This document shows, in pieces, positions 25,421 through 33,573 of a stretch of 64,000 nt of DNA. The translations under genes and the position numbers were made by a program. The notes below the pieces were generated by a model. That model did not search any database and had not been told where the DNA came from. It worked only from the letters and a program-made list of their open reading frames with translations. The DNA is from CAWINY01 sp963837635. GTDB taxonomy: Bacteria > Acidobacteriota > Terriglobia > Terriglobales > Acidobacteriaceae. Every line of letters begins with the position of its first letter. Position 1 is the first letter of the stretch. The DNA is taken from NCBI GenBank assembly GCA_963837635.1, contig CAWINY010000003.1, positions 434,001-498,000 of the forward strand. Direction: 5' to 3'.

Positions 25421-26890
25421 ATGGAGCCGACAAACGGGACCCGCAGTAACGGCAGCAACGGCAAGGAAAATGGCAGTGGATGGATCGAGAAACCCAGGGC
25501 TGAGTGGCTCGAACGCCGCCGGGCCCAAGCTCAACGCGACGGTGACGGCAATTTCTCCCAAATGCATTACGCCCGTAAAGGCGTGATTACCGAGGAGATG
25601 GCCCACGTCGCCCGCCGCGAGCGCCTGGCGCCGGAGCTGGTGCGCGACGAGCTGGCGGCCGGGCGCATGATCATCCCCGCCAACATCAACCATCCTGAGC
25701 TGGAACCAATGGCCATCGGCGTGGCCGCCTGCTGCAAGATCAACGCCAACATCGGCAATTCCGCGGTGACCTCGAACGTCGAAGAAGAACTGCGGAAACT
25801 GCACATCTCGGTCCACTACGGCGCCGACACGGTGATGGACCTGTCCACCGGCGGCGGCATCCGCGAGATCCGCGAGGCCATTTTGCGCCACTCGCCGGTG
25901 CCGGTGGGCACGGTGCCGATCTATGAGGCAATCGCGCGCGTGCGCCGCATCGAGGACCTGACCGCCGACATCATGCTCGAGGTGATCGAGGAGCAGGCGG
26001 CGCAGGGCGTCGATTACATGACCATCCACGCCGGCGTGCTGATCCAATACCTGCCGCTGGTGGCCAATCGCATCACCGGGATCGTCAGCCGCGGCGGCGC
26101 GATCCTGGGGCAGTGGATGGCCCACCACCGCAAGCAGAACTTCCTCTACGAGCGCTTCGACGACATCACCAAAATCCTGGCCAAGTACGACGTGTGCTAT
26201 TCGCTGGGCGATGGCCTGCGCCCCGGCTGCCTGGCCGACGCCAGCGACGAGGCGCAATTCGCCGAACTGCGCACCCTGGGCGAGCTGACCGAGCGTGCTT
26301 GGCGCTCCGATGTGCAGGTCATGATCGAAGGCCCTGGCCACGTTCCGCTCGACAAGATCAAGGAGCAGGTGGACAAGGAAGTGGACTGGTGCTTCGGCGC
26401 TCCGTTCTACACCCTGGGGCCGCTGGTCACCGACATCGCTCCGGGCTACGACCACATCACCAGCGCCATCGGCGCGGCCATGATCGGCTGGTATGGCGCG
26501 GCCATGCTGTGTTACGTCACGCCCAAGGAACACCTGGGTCTGCCCAACGAGAAGGACGTGAAGGACGGCATCATCGCCTACAAGATCGCCGCCCACGCAG
26601 CCGATGTCGCGCGCCATCGCCCCGGCGCCCGCGACCGCGACGACGCGCTGAGCCACGCCCGCTACAACTTCGACTGGCCCAAGCAGTTTGAACTCTCGCT
26701 CGACCCCGAGACGGCGCGCGCCATGCACGACGAAACCCTGCCCGACGACTACTACAAGGACGCCCACTTCTGCTCGATGTGTGGACCGAAGTTCTGCTCG
26801 ATGAATTACTCGATGAAGATCGACGAGTACAACAAGCAGGTCCACGGCATCGACAAGACCGAAGCAGGGAAGCTGGTGGAGATTAAGTAG
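25421..26890 (+). CDS. thiC: Phosphomethylpyrimidine synthase ThiC
   Basis: 489-residue radical SAM enzyme converting aminoimidazole ribotide to HMP-P for thiamine. Key parts: MHYARKGVITEEM, NIGNSAVTSNVEEE, VDYMTIHAGV, SRGGAI, EGPGHVPLDKI, and the C-terminal cluster motif CSMCGPKFC. Start at ATG 25421, with AGGA upstream and a TATAAT at 25383-25388. The 5' region shows no recognisable TPP riboswitch, unusual for thiC. No other thi gene is adjacent. Confidence 0.96.
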   Translation: MEPTNGTRSNGSNGKENGSGWIEKPRAEWLERRRAQAQRDGDGNFSQMHYARKGVITEEMAHVARRERLAPELVRDELAAGRMIIPANINHPELEPMAIGVAACCKINANIGNSAVTSNVEEELRKLHISVHYGADTVMDLSTGGGIREIREAILRHSPVPVGTVPIYEAIARVRRIEDLTADIMLEVIEEQAAQGVDYMTIHAGVLIQYLPLVANRITGIVSRGGAILGQWMAHHRKQNFLYERFDDITKILAKYDVCYSLGDGLRPGCLADASDEAQFAELRTLGELTERAWRSDVQVMIEGPGHVPLDKIKEQVDKEVDWCFGAPFYTLGPLVTDIAPGYDHITSAIGAAMIGWYGAAMLCYVTPKEHLGLPNEKDVKDGIIAYKIAAHAADVARHRPGARDRDDALSHARYNFDWPKQFELSLDPETARAMHDETLPDDYYKDAHFCSMCGPKFCSMNYSMKIDEYNKQVHGIDKTEAGKLVEIK

Positions 26891-27014
26891 AAACTCGACG
26901 AGAGAAGAAACCTTCTGTTTCGGGAGGTTGCCAACCGAGTTCACCCAGACCTAGGATCGGATAAGCTCAGAAGCGCGCAAATGGCGCGCCGTCGCATCGT
27001 ACTATAATCACCTT

Positions 27015-28505
27015 ATGACGACGACGGTCGGCTATACATGGAAGCCCATCGAACCTCTCTCGGATGAGGAAAGAAAGATCGATCTTGCTGCCATGCGCCC
27101 CCTGTACGAGAATTGGCGGGCGTCGAAAAAGCGTTTGCAAGAATCCAGCCAAGCTCAGCTTGCGGATTTTAATCAACGCTTAATCCGGCGTTTGAGCGTC
27201 GAGACCGGCATTTTGGAACGCCTATACGATTTGGATCGAGGCACGACAGAAGCATTGGTTGCCCACGGGTTTGCCGAGGATCTGGTTTCGCACTCTAGTA
27301 CTAACATCGAGCCTTCGCGACTCATTGATATCCTTCGTGACCAAGAAGCGGCAATCCAGCTCGTCATCGACTGCGTTGCCAGGAATCGAGAACTGACAAA
27401 AGGCCTGGTTCACGAGCTCCACACGATTCTGACTCGACATCAGGAAACAACCACGGCAGTCGATCAATTTGGCAATCGGCGCGAGATTCCACTGGTAAGA
27501 GGCAAGTTCAAAGAGCAACCCAACAACCCAAAGCGCCAGGATGGGGTCCTGCATGAGTATTGTCCGCCAATACATGTGGACTCCGAGATGGATAATCTCC
27601 TCGCCTGGCTGCCACAATACGCGGACGACGACCCCATCATCGTCGCTGCTTGGCTTCACCATCGGTTCACCCAAATCCACCCATACCAGGACGGGAATGG
27701 GCGCGTAGCTCGCGCTCTGACTACCTTGAGTCTTTTGCGGGCAGACCTTCTTCCGCTCGTTGTAGACAGAGACCTCAGAGTTGAGTACATCAAGGCGCTC
27801 GAACGTGCCGACCAGACACACGTCTCCGCACTTGCAGAAATCTTCGCTAGGTTGGAGCGAAACGCTATTCTCCAGGCCCTCAGCGTTGAGGCTGATGCGC
27901 GAACATCGCCCCAGAAAAGTCTGACCTCCGCGGTTATCGGGAGTCTTGCCGACAAGTTTGGGAAGCGGCGCGTCCAGAAGTTGGCGGAACTTCGGCACGT
28001 GAACTCCGTGGCTCTGGAGCTAAGAGCGACAGCTCGAAGTATCCTCGAGCAATCGGTCGCGGAGATGGAGTCAACCCTCGACGAAGTGGGAGAGCCAAGA
28101 ATCTCTATTCGCGATGGCGGTCCGGACCGCGAAAACGCTCACTGGTACAAGTTCGAGGTCATACAGTCAGCCAAGGATGCAGGAAAATTTGCAAATTTCT
28201 CTGAAGACCACTATTTCATTAGGACCTCCATCAGGGTGAACAGGGAGCGTTTGACCTTTGTGGTTTCGTTTCACCACGTTGGACGAGAGCTCACGGGCAT
28301 TATGGAAGCCACGGCTTTTTCGAAGCTGGAGTCATACGAAGGCTCGGAAGACCGGGAATCCGTGACCGAAAGATTTTCTTTGTGCTCGGTTGAGCCATTT
28401 GTGTTCACGCACAAGACACAAGTGATAGAAATCGCAGACGCGTTCGGCAAATGGCTTGATGCGGCCTTCGCTGTTGCAGTCAAAGAATACGGAGACCGCT
28501 TGTGA
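27015..28505 (+). CDS. Fic-domain protein
   Basis: A 496-residue protein. Fic core with HPYQDGNGR (222-230), a variant of HPFxDGNGR; such enzymes usually transfer AMP to a target hydroxyl. STNIEP (95-100) resembles the (S/T)xxxE(G/N) inhibitory helix, with Pro after the Glu. The C-terminal 200 residues form an additional domain I do not recognise. TATAAT at 27003-27008 ends six bases before the ATG and there is no Shine-Dalgarno, so the mRNA may be leaderless. Less GC-rich than its neighbours, consistent with horizontal transfer. Confidence 0.85.
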   Translation: MTTTVGYTWKPIEPLSDEERKIDLAAMRPLYENWRASKKRLQESSQAQLADFNQRLIRRLSVETGILERLYDLDRGTTEALVAHGFAEDLVSHSSTNIEPSRLIDILRDQEAAIQLVIDCVARNRELTKGLVHELHTILTRHQETTTAVDQFGNRREIPLVRGKFKEQPNNPKRQDGVLHEYCPPIHVDSEMDNLLAWLPQYADDDPIIVAAWLHHRFTQIHPYQDGNGRVARALTTLSLLRADLLPLVVDRDLRVEYIKALERADQTHVSALAEIFARLERNAILQALSVEADARTSPQKSLTSAVIGSLADKFGKRRVQKLAELRHVNSVALELRATARSILEQSVAEMESTLDEVGEPRISIRDGGPDRENAHWYKFEVIQSAKDAGKFANFSEDHYFIRTSIRVNRERLTFVVSFHHVGRELTGIMEATAFSKLESYEGSEDRESVTERFSLCSVEPFVFTHKTQVIEIADAFGKWLDAAFAVAVKEYGDRL

Positions 28506-28580
28506 GCAAAGCTATCGCGGCAAAGTCGGCGGGTGGACCACCTTACCGTTACCGTTAAGCAAACCCACTGTCTTAAGGGT

Positions 28581-28613
28581 CCCCGTCCTAGCCCGATTTT
28601 GGCTAGGAGGGGG
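28581..28613. terminator. Hairpin between convergent fic and era
   Basis: CCTAGCC (28587-28593) pairs with GGCTAGG (28601-28607), extended by CCCC/GGGG. ATTTT follows on the plus strand. Placed to terminate the Fic transcript. Confidence 0.55.
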
Positions 28614-28639
28614 ATTTTGGTTTGCACCGGCCTCTCGGG

Positions 28640-28664
28640 CCCGCCGGCGAGACGCCGGCGCTAC
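28640..28664 (-). repeat. REP-like unit downstream of era
   Basis: CCCGCCGGCGAGACGCCGGC then GCTAC: an exact inverse of the copy at 29621-29645. The two copies bracket era in opposite orientation. Confidence 0.85.
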
Positions 28665-28681
28665 AACACGGTCACTGCCGG

Positions 28682-29611
28682 CTACTTCCCTTTCGGCATC
28701 ATCATCTCTTCCAGTTGCCGCCGCCAATCGAGGCCGTCGATGAACTCGCGCTGCTCGCGCCATCCGGGCCGCACCTTCACGAACAGCTCAAGAAACACCT
28801 TGGTTCCGACCATGTCCTCGATCCCCAGGCGCGCGGCTGTGCCGATCTTCTTCAGCATCTGCCCGCCCTTGCCGATGATGATGGCCTTCTGCCCCGTGCG
28901 CTCGCAGTAGATCAGGGCGCTGATTTTCGTCAATCTGGGCCCTTCCTCGAATCTCTCAATCACCACCGTGGTCGCGTAGGGCACCTCCTCTGTGGTGTCT
29001 AGCAGCACCTGCTCGCGGATGATCTCGGACGCCAGGAAGCGCATCGGTTGGTCCGTGATCTGGTCCTCGGGGAAATAGGGCTGCCCAGGGGGCAGGGCCT
29101 CGACCATCTTGTCCAGCAGCAGATCGAGGCCTTTGCGCTTGAGCGCGGAAATCGGGATCACCTCGCGAAACGCGTGCTTTTCCGCGAAGCTAGAGATCAT
29201 GGGCAGCAGCCGGTCTTTTTCGATGCGATCGATTTTGTTCAGCAGCAGGAACGCGGGCGTCTCCGATTTGCGGACCATGTCGAGGACAAACTCATCCTCT
29301 TCATTCAGCTTGCGACTGGCGTCCACAATCCACAGGATCAGGTTGCATCCGTCCAGCGCGGCGCGCACCTCGTGCATCATTTTCTTGTCCAGCGAAGTCT
29401 GCGAGCGATGCACGCCCGGGGTGTCGATCAGCACGATCTGCGCCGCGCCGCGCCCCTTCTGCTTGGGCAGATTGACGATTCCCTGGATGCGGTTGCGCGT
29501 GGTTTGCGGCTTCTGCGTGACGATAGCGAGTTTTTCGCCGACCAGCGCATTCAGCAGGGTGCTTTTGCCGGCGTTCGGCCGGCCGAGGATGCAAACGAAA
29601 CCACTCTTCAT
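28682..29611 (-). CDS. era: GTPase Era
   Basis: 309 residues; a 30S assembly GTPase binding the 3' end of 16S rRNA. G1 GRPNAGKS (10-17), G3 DTPG (63-66), G4 NKID (125-128), G5 SALK, then the KH domain with EVPYATTVVIERFEE and GKGG (247-250). Normal length; no neighbouring rnc or recO. It is a single gene bracketed by inverted REP-like units. Confidence 0.96.
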   Translation of the reverse strand: MKSGFVCILGRPNAGKSTLLNALVGEKLAIVTQKPQTTRNRIQGIVNLPKQKGRGAAQIVLIDTPGVHRSQTSLDKKMMHEVRAALDGCNLILWIVDASRKLNEEDEFVLDMVRKSETPAFLLLNKIDRIEKDRLLPMISSFAEKHAFREVIPISALKRKGLDLLLDKMVEALPPGQPYFPEDQITDQPMRFLASEIIREQVLLDTTEEVPYATTVVIERFEEGPRLTKISALIYCERTGQKAIIIGKGGQMLKKIGTAARLGIEDMVGTKVFLELFVKVRPGWREQREFIDGLDWRRQLEEMMMPKGK

Positions 29612-29620
29612 CGCTTAAGT

Positions 29621-29645
29621 GTAGCGCCGGCGTCTCGCCGGCGGG
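29621..29645 (+). repeat. REP-like unit upstream of era
   Basis: GTAGCGCCGGCGTCTCGCCG then GCGGG, ten bases from the era start codon, on the opposite strand to the copy at 28640. It would lie in the era 5' leader. Confidence 0.85.
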
Positions 29646-29691
29646 TCCCGGATCGCAGGACGGCTGCTAGAATCGTGTACGCGCAAGGCGC

Positions 29692-29790
29692 GGAAGCGCA
29701 TGGGATCCGGTGATCCTCCCGGTCTTCAAAACCGGCGTTCGGCAGGTTTGCCCTGTCGAGGGTGCGTTCGACTCGCACACGCTTCCGCCA
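29692..29790 (+). tRNA. selC: tRNA-Sec (anticodon TCA)
   Basis: A 99-nt tRNA with all selenocysteine features: extended D stem GGATC-CGGT-GATCC with a four-base loop, anticodon stem CCGGT/ACCGG with loop CTTCAAA (anticodon TCA), a long variable arm (TCGGCAGG..CCTGTCGA), T arm GTGCG-TTCGACT-CGCAC, long acceptor GGAAGCGC/ACGCTTCC and encoded CCA. It shows that the organism decodes UGA as selenocysteine. Its 3' end is duplicated at 32761-32778. Confidence 0.95.
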
Positions 29791-29854
29791 AAACATGAGG
29801 ATATGTGCGTAAGGAGATAGGGCCAGTGCGAATGCACTGGCGTCTGGAGAGTTC

Positions 29855-30868
29855 CTAAACTCCGACCACGGCAGTTGAAGCTTGGGGCGGTCCCGGTGCG
29901 GGAGGGGCGGCGGGCACTTGCGGCGGCATCGGAAATGGGAACGGGAATGGAAACTGCACCTGCACTTGGAAAGCACGCCTAAATGCCACTCCGTATGCAT
30001 TCTCAAAGAATTTTGCCGTCCCGCTGCTTTCGACGAACCACTCGACCTCTGCCCATAACTCACTGACGAGCTGATCCAGTGTCGGATCATCCCTCATGTC
30101 AAGGACGCTCCTGATTCTCAGTTCGTTCTTGATTGTCGCGAGTGTAATGGGCCTTCCGTGAGATAGCCTGTCTTTGTGACTCGAAAGGTATTCCGTCACT
30201 TCTGTGGCCCTAGCCTCGGGGTCCTCTTCGTCCTTTAGCAGATAAGCTTTCAACCATTCCTTTACGAGGGTTTCGGCAAGTTTGTTTGCATTCTTACAAA
30301 CCTCGAAAACGGCAAGGTCCATTTTGTTCAACAGCGGAAGATACACACCAAGTACGTCAGGATCGGCCTTAATCTCCGCTTTGGCCCTCTCGAACGCCGA
30401 AAGAATCGCCTGTGTGGGCACGGAATGGCTCTGCCCTGTTTGAGGATCACGGGTCACAATTTGTGGATCAATAGGTCCAAGCGCGGACCTATCACTAAGA
30501 ACGAGTTGGTCAGCGGAAGTTGCCAGCATTGTCGCAGCGCTGAATGCGGAGTGCGGGATCACAAACCGGACGGACTTAAAGCGAGCACGGAGTAAATGAA
30601 CAATTCGCTCTGCTGCTTCAGCAAGACCACCTGGACTATTAAGCAGAACATCCACGCATTCGCCTTGCACAGTCCGGGTTAAGTCGGCAAAAACAGTCAG
30701 GTCAGAGTGATCGATGCTGTTGGGAATGTTTGGAGCATTCATGTTTGCCGCATAAACAATCATGGGGCGCTTGGTGTGCCCTTCGATTTGCTTAAGCAGC
30801 TGAATTCGATGTTGAAATCTTTGTTGTCCGTCTTGCTGGTTAGAAATTAGCTCGTGATATTGCGGCAC
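29855..30868 (-). CDS. SDH-type (ClpP/crotonase-fold) serine protease-like protein
   Basis: 337 residues. A crotonase/ClpP-like core: VDVLLNSPGGLAEAAERIVH (oxyanion Gly-Gly), FVIPHSAFSAATMLATSADQ (candidate nucleophile Ser in the SAATML segment), SDRSALGPIDPQI. This matches the serine dehydrogenase proteinase (SDH_sah) family of SppA-related peptidases. The C-terminal tail has alternating Phe-Pro then Pro/Ala-rich sequence (FPFPFPFPMPPQVPAAPPAP). No signal peptide. It overlaps the upstream small gene by 29 bp. Substrate unknown. Confidence 0.75.
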   Translation of the reverse strand: MPQYHELISNQQDGQQRFQHRIQLLKQIEGHTKRPMIVYAANMNAPNIPNSIDHSDLTVFADLTRTVQGECVDVLLNSPGGLAEAAERIVHLLRARFKSVRFVIPHSAFSAATMLATSADQLVLSDRSALGPIDPQIVTRDPQTGQSHSVPTQAILSAFERAKAEIKADPDVLGVYLPLLNKMDLAVFEVCKNANKLAETLVKEWLKAYLLKDEEDPEARATEVTEYLSSHKDRLSHGRPITLATIKNELRIRSVLDMRDDPTLDQLVSELWAEVEWFVESSGTAKFFENAYGVAFRRAFQVQVQFPFPFPFPMPPQVPAAPPAPGPPQASTAVVGV

Positions 30869-31049
30869 TCAGATCGGCCTCCGTATTGGATGCGCCGGAT
30901 TCACGAACTATGACCCGCGTTTGTGTAATGCTCAGATAGGCTCCATACGTCTGGTAGAACCTCTCGAACCTTTGCACATGCGCGGCAGCTGGCGGATGAG
31001 CTTCCAAGTACTTCTTCGTTTCTTCGGCAAACAACTTTTCGTCAGCCAT
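30840..31049 (-). CDS. Small island protein coupled to the SDH-type gene
   Basis: 69 residues from ATG 31049, preceded by AGAGGA; an in-frame start at 31157 would give 105. Reads MADEKLFAEETKKYLEAHPP and YGAYLSITQTRVIVRES, helical and charged. No known domain. Its 3' end overlaps the SDH-type start, implying coupled translation and probably a shared function. Confidence 0.55.
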   Translation of the reverse strand: MADEKLFAEETKKYLEAHPPAAAHVQRFERFYQTYGAYLSITQTRVIVRESGASNTEADLSAAISRANF

Positions 31050-31226
31050 AGCATTCCTCTTATCGGCGCGATGAGCGACAATATTAGCCCTTTTCAAGAA
31101 TTTTAGGCCAAAAACCTCGCGCCATCGCAGAATTTGTGAGAGCAATTTTGCTTCCATTTGGCATAGTGGACCTCAAATAATGGCTAAATCAATGAAATAA
31201 ATGGATTTAAATACACGAATATTCAC

Positions 31227-31457
31227 TTGACACAAACCGGACGGACGGCAGACGCCAAGAAACTTATGCTCCAAGGTGGTTTGATCAAAAGTCCCAAAAA
31301 TGCGTCAAACATCTTGTTCAGCGTAATTCAGAGAAGCGGAAAGTTTGAACGGGTTGAACCCGGCGTTTATCGGCTTGTTGGAGGGTCGCCCCAGCGCCCC
31401 GACAGGCCCTCCCTGCCGCTGCCCGGTATGAATGAGCGAGACGTACATGAAAGCTGA
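31227..31457 (+). pseudogene. Winged-helix fragment carried in the IS
   Basis: A 76-residue frame from a TTG inside the left inverted repeat. SPKNASNILFSVIQRSGKFE and RVEPGVYRLV look like the recognition helix and wing of a HARE/winged-helix DNA-binding domain whose N-terminal part is missing. It could be an IS passenger or a captured host fragment. Expression would need a promoter in the IS end. Confidence 0.45.
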
Positions 31458-31599
31458 TAAAGGACAATTCGACACGGTTCTGACGCGGATGCTGGCGAAG
31501 CCGCCGCAGAAAACGGCTGAGATAAAGGGCAAGAAGAAGGCCCATGCGAAGCCTAAGCCTTCTTCCCCGAAGTCAGAGCAGCAAACTGAAGGGGCTTGA
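31447..31599 (+). CDS. Small Lys-rich passenger ORF
   Basis: 50 residues: MKADKGQFDTVLTRMLAKPP, then a Lys/Ala/Pro-rich tail with KGKKKAHAKPKP. It begins 11 bp before the preceding frame ends and overlaps the transposase 3' end tail-to-tail. I have no function for it; small FDxVLxKML-type proteins of this sort are often seen beside mobile genes. Confidence 0.45.
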   Translation: MKADKGQFDTVLTRMLAKPPQKTAEIKGKKKAHAKPKPSSPKSEQQTEGA

Positions 31600-32491
31600 A
31601 TATCGCCAGCCGCCGCACTGTCTCGGTGAATGCATCCTCGGGTTCATCGCGGCGGTTGAAGCGGTACTGAAACTCGTTCAAATAACGCTGCAAGTGCTTT
31701 ATTGAAACCTTGTGATAGTTGCCCACGATGCCGCGCTTGAGCAGTGAAAATGCGGATTCAATCGTATTCGTGTGGATAATGCCGTTCACGTACTGTCCGG
31801 CTATGTGGTTCACCGTGCGGTGCTTGCCGGTGTCTTTCAGGACGGAATAAGCAGCCGAGGAATCATCCGTCATTACCAGCTCAACGTTAGGGCTGACGTT
31901 GGTTTCGATGAAGCCCTTGAGCGTCTTGCCCTTGGCATCCGGCACATGAGTAAGCCGCAGATCGCCGCCGCGCTCACGAGCGCCCATCACCGTCTGCTTC
32001 TGCTTTTTGCCGAAGTAAACGCCTTTGCCCTTTTGCTTTCCGCCAATGTAGGTTTCGTCAATTTCCACGATTCCGCCGCCGCCAATCGGGGGTATGGTGC
32101 CTTCGGTCATCGCTTCGCGGATGCGGTGATACAGATACCACGCGGTTTTGTAGCCGCCGATGCCGAGATCCCGCTGTAGCTGCTTTGCCGAGATGCCCTT
32201 TTTGGCGTTTAGAACCAACGTGATGGCCTGGAACCACACTATCAACGGCAGATGGGAGTCGTGGAAGATCGTGCCGGACGTGGGCGAGAACTGGTTATGA
32301 CAGGTCTTTTCCAAGCACAGATAGAACCACTTGCGCCGATTCTTGGAGTCGGCCTTGCGTTCAACCTTCTGGATGCGGTCGTTCCCACACACTGGGCAAC
32401 GGACCACGCCATCAGGCCAGCGCATCTGCTGGATGTAAGTCAAGCATTGCTCGTCAGTTGCAAACTTTATGGCGGCTTCGCGGATGTTCAT
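31553..32491 (-). CDS. IS1595-family transposase
   Basis: 312 residues from the ATG at 32491 (MNIREAAIKFATDEQCLTYI). N-terminal zinc ribbon (VRCPVCGN, a CLEKTCH second pair), then the helix ISAKQLQRDLGIGGYKTAWY and the ISXO2-like catalytic domain: Asp in VEIDETYIGG, Asp in MTDDSSAAY, and the family's Asn/Glu in HTNTIESAFSLLK. All catalytic motifs look intact, so the element may be active. Confidence 0.92.
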   Translation of the reverse strand: MNIREAAIKFATDEQCLTYIQQMRWPDGVVRCPVCGNDRIQKVERKADSKNRRKWFYLCLEKTCHNQFSPTSGTIFHDSHLPLIVWFQAITLVLNAKKGISAKQLQRDLGIGGYKTAWYLYHRIREAMTEGTIPPIGGGGIVEIDETYIGGKQKGKGVYFGKKQKQTVMGARERGGDLRLTHVPDAKGKTLKGFIETNVSPNVELVMTDDSSAAYSVLKDTGKHRTVNHIAGQYVNGIIHTNTIESAFSLLKRGIVGNYHKVSIKHLQRYLNEFQYRFNRRDEPEDAFTETVRRLAIFKPLQFAALTSGKKA

Positions 32492-32557
32492 AACCAGCTC
32501 CCATAAACAGAATCGCACAAAGCCGTATTTGTGTCAAGTGAATAATCGTGTTTAAAT

Positions 32558-32904
32558 AAACGAAAGTAACAACTTCTGGAGTCGTAAGGATTAGGGATTT
32601 CTTAGACATATTGCCGATTACACCTCCTCAATCAATGAAAGAACTCAAGTTGGTCCGTGCCATTTCCGTGCTTTTCACGCTGGATTACATCGAAAACAGG
32701 GTAAAACGTGCCATCTGCTGCCGCTGTAAGTTGTTAAAATTATGTTTTTATATGCGCGGATTCGACTCGCACACGCTTTTCGCCAATAGGTAGTTCCTTT
32801 CGTGCGCTTGCACGCACGGCAGCCCTAACGGCAGCTCCCGCGAAAATGGGGCTTGTCCGACTTGTTTCGGCCAGGTGGACCCCGCGAGGTAGAATCATCT
32901 CGCT
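32558..32904. other. Right end of selC island and trmO upstream spacer
   Basis: No gene. Contains the duplicated selC 3' end at 32761-32778 and, beyond it, chromosomal DNA before trmO. Confidence 0.55.
32761..32778. repeat. attR-like copy of the selC 3' end
   Basis: TTCGACTCGCACACGCTT, identical to 29767-29784 in tRNA-Sec. The preceding bases do not resemble the rest of a tRNA, so it is a partial duplication and not a second selC. Confidence 0.8.
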
Positions 32905-33354
32905 ATGTTCACGCCGAAACCAATCGGATTTGTGAGAAGCCCCTACACCAGCACGGAGAAAATTCCAAAAGGGCTGGGCACCAAGCACGAGGCCGAGGGC
33001 GTGCTCGATATCCTGCCGGAATTCGAACTCGGACTTACGGATATCGAAGGCTTCTCTCACCTTTTTGTCTTCTGGGAATTCGACCGCTCGGAAGGATTCC
33101 AATTGCTCGGCACTCCGCCGACTGATGACCGGCCGCACGGCGTCTTCGCGACTCGATCCCCAAAGCGTCCCAATCCCATCGGGCTCACCGTGGTCGAACT
33201 CCTTCGCCGCGATGGCCCGCGGTTGCATGTCCGCGGCGTTGACATGCTCGAAGGAACTCCCATTCTCGATCTCAAGCCGTACCTCTCGGCCGTGCCTCAG
33301 GAGATGTTGAGGCGGGGTTGGCTGGCGGATGCTGAAGCGCGCAAGAGCAAGTGA
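32905..33354 (+). CDS. trmO: tRNA m6t6A37 methyltransferase TrmO (TsaA-like)
   Basis: 149 residues; a SAM-dependent enzyme of the TsaA/TrmO beta-barrel family adding the N6-methyl group to t6A37 of certain tRNAs. Motifs: KPIGFVRSPY, EFELGLTDIEGFSHLFVFWE, GVFATRSPKRPNPIGLT and LDLKPYL. The t6A precursor enzyme TsaC is encoded at 55.5-56.2 kb in this window. Confidence 0.88.
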   Translation: MFTPKPIGFVRSPYTSTEKIPKGLGTKHEAEGVLDILPEFELGLTDIEGFSHLFVFWEFDRSEGFQLLGTPPTDDRPHGVFATRSPKRPNPIGLTVVELLRRDGPRLHVRGVDMLEGTPILDLKPYLSAVPQEMLRRGWLADAEARKSK

Positions 33355-33407
33355 TTCCGGGCTTCCCTTTCAATCGTGATCTCAACCCCTCGCGTGTGCC
33401 TCGTTAA

Positions 33408-33438
33408 CCCACATTTGCCAAAACCGGGCAGATGTGGG
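33408..33438. repeat. CCCACATCTGCC-family hairpin
   Basis: CCCACATTTGCC (33408-33419) and GGGCAGATGTGGG (33426-33438), with one G-T pair. Placed just after trmO, where it may terminate transcription. Confidence 0.65.
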
Positions 33439-33573
33439 GGCCCCTCGCGTGTGCCTTCGATGAATTTACCCGCTATTCGCGACTGCGGCGTAAACTTGAC
33501 GACGCCTCAAAACAACAGGTAAACCTTTACCCTGGAGCACTGCACCTCAGCCCCACCGCAACGTGGAGGAGAT

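Larger units (their letters stand above)
31205..32557. mobile_element. IS1595-family insertion sequence
   Basis: Inverted ends: 31221-31236 (ATTCACTTGACACAAA) and its exact reverse complement at 32528-32543, with similarity extending outward through CACGA. The outermost AT-rich octamers ATTTAAAT (31205-31212) and GTTTAAAT (32550-32557) may be the 8-bp target duplication typical of this family, in which case the element proper is 31213-32549. It contains the transposase on the minus strand and two small plus-strand frames. Confidence 0.85.
29767..32778. mobile_element. Small island integrated in the 3' end of selC
   Basis: The 18-base block TTCGACTCGCACACGCTT, from the T loop into the acceptor stem of tRNA-Sec (29767-29784), recurs at 32761-32778, followed by TTCGCCA as a degenerate acceptor end. 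This is the signature of tRNA-targeted integration (attL and attR). The 3.0-kb interior is less GC-rich and holds an SDH-type gene, its small partner and an IS1595-family element. No integrase remains, so the island looks decayed or was mobilised in trans. Confidence 0.75.

Noticed and set aside
25352..26944. 530-codon minus-strand frame opposite thiC
   Set aside because: Shadow of thiC, Asp/His/Val-rich, no family signal.
32748..32788. Second tRNA-Sec gene
   Set aside because: Only the T-loop to acceptor part matches; the anticodon, D and variable arms are absent, so it is an attachment-type duplication.
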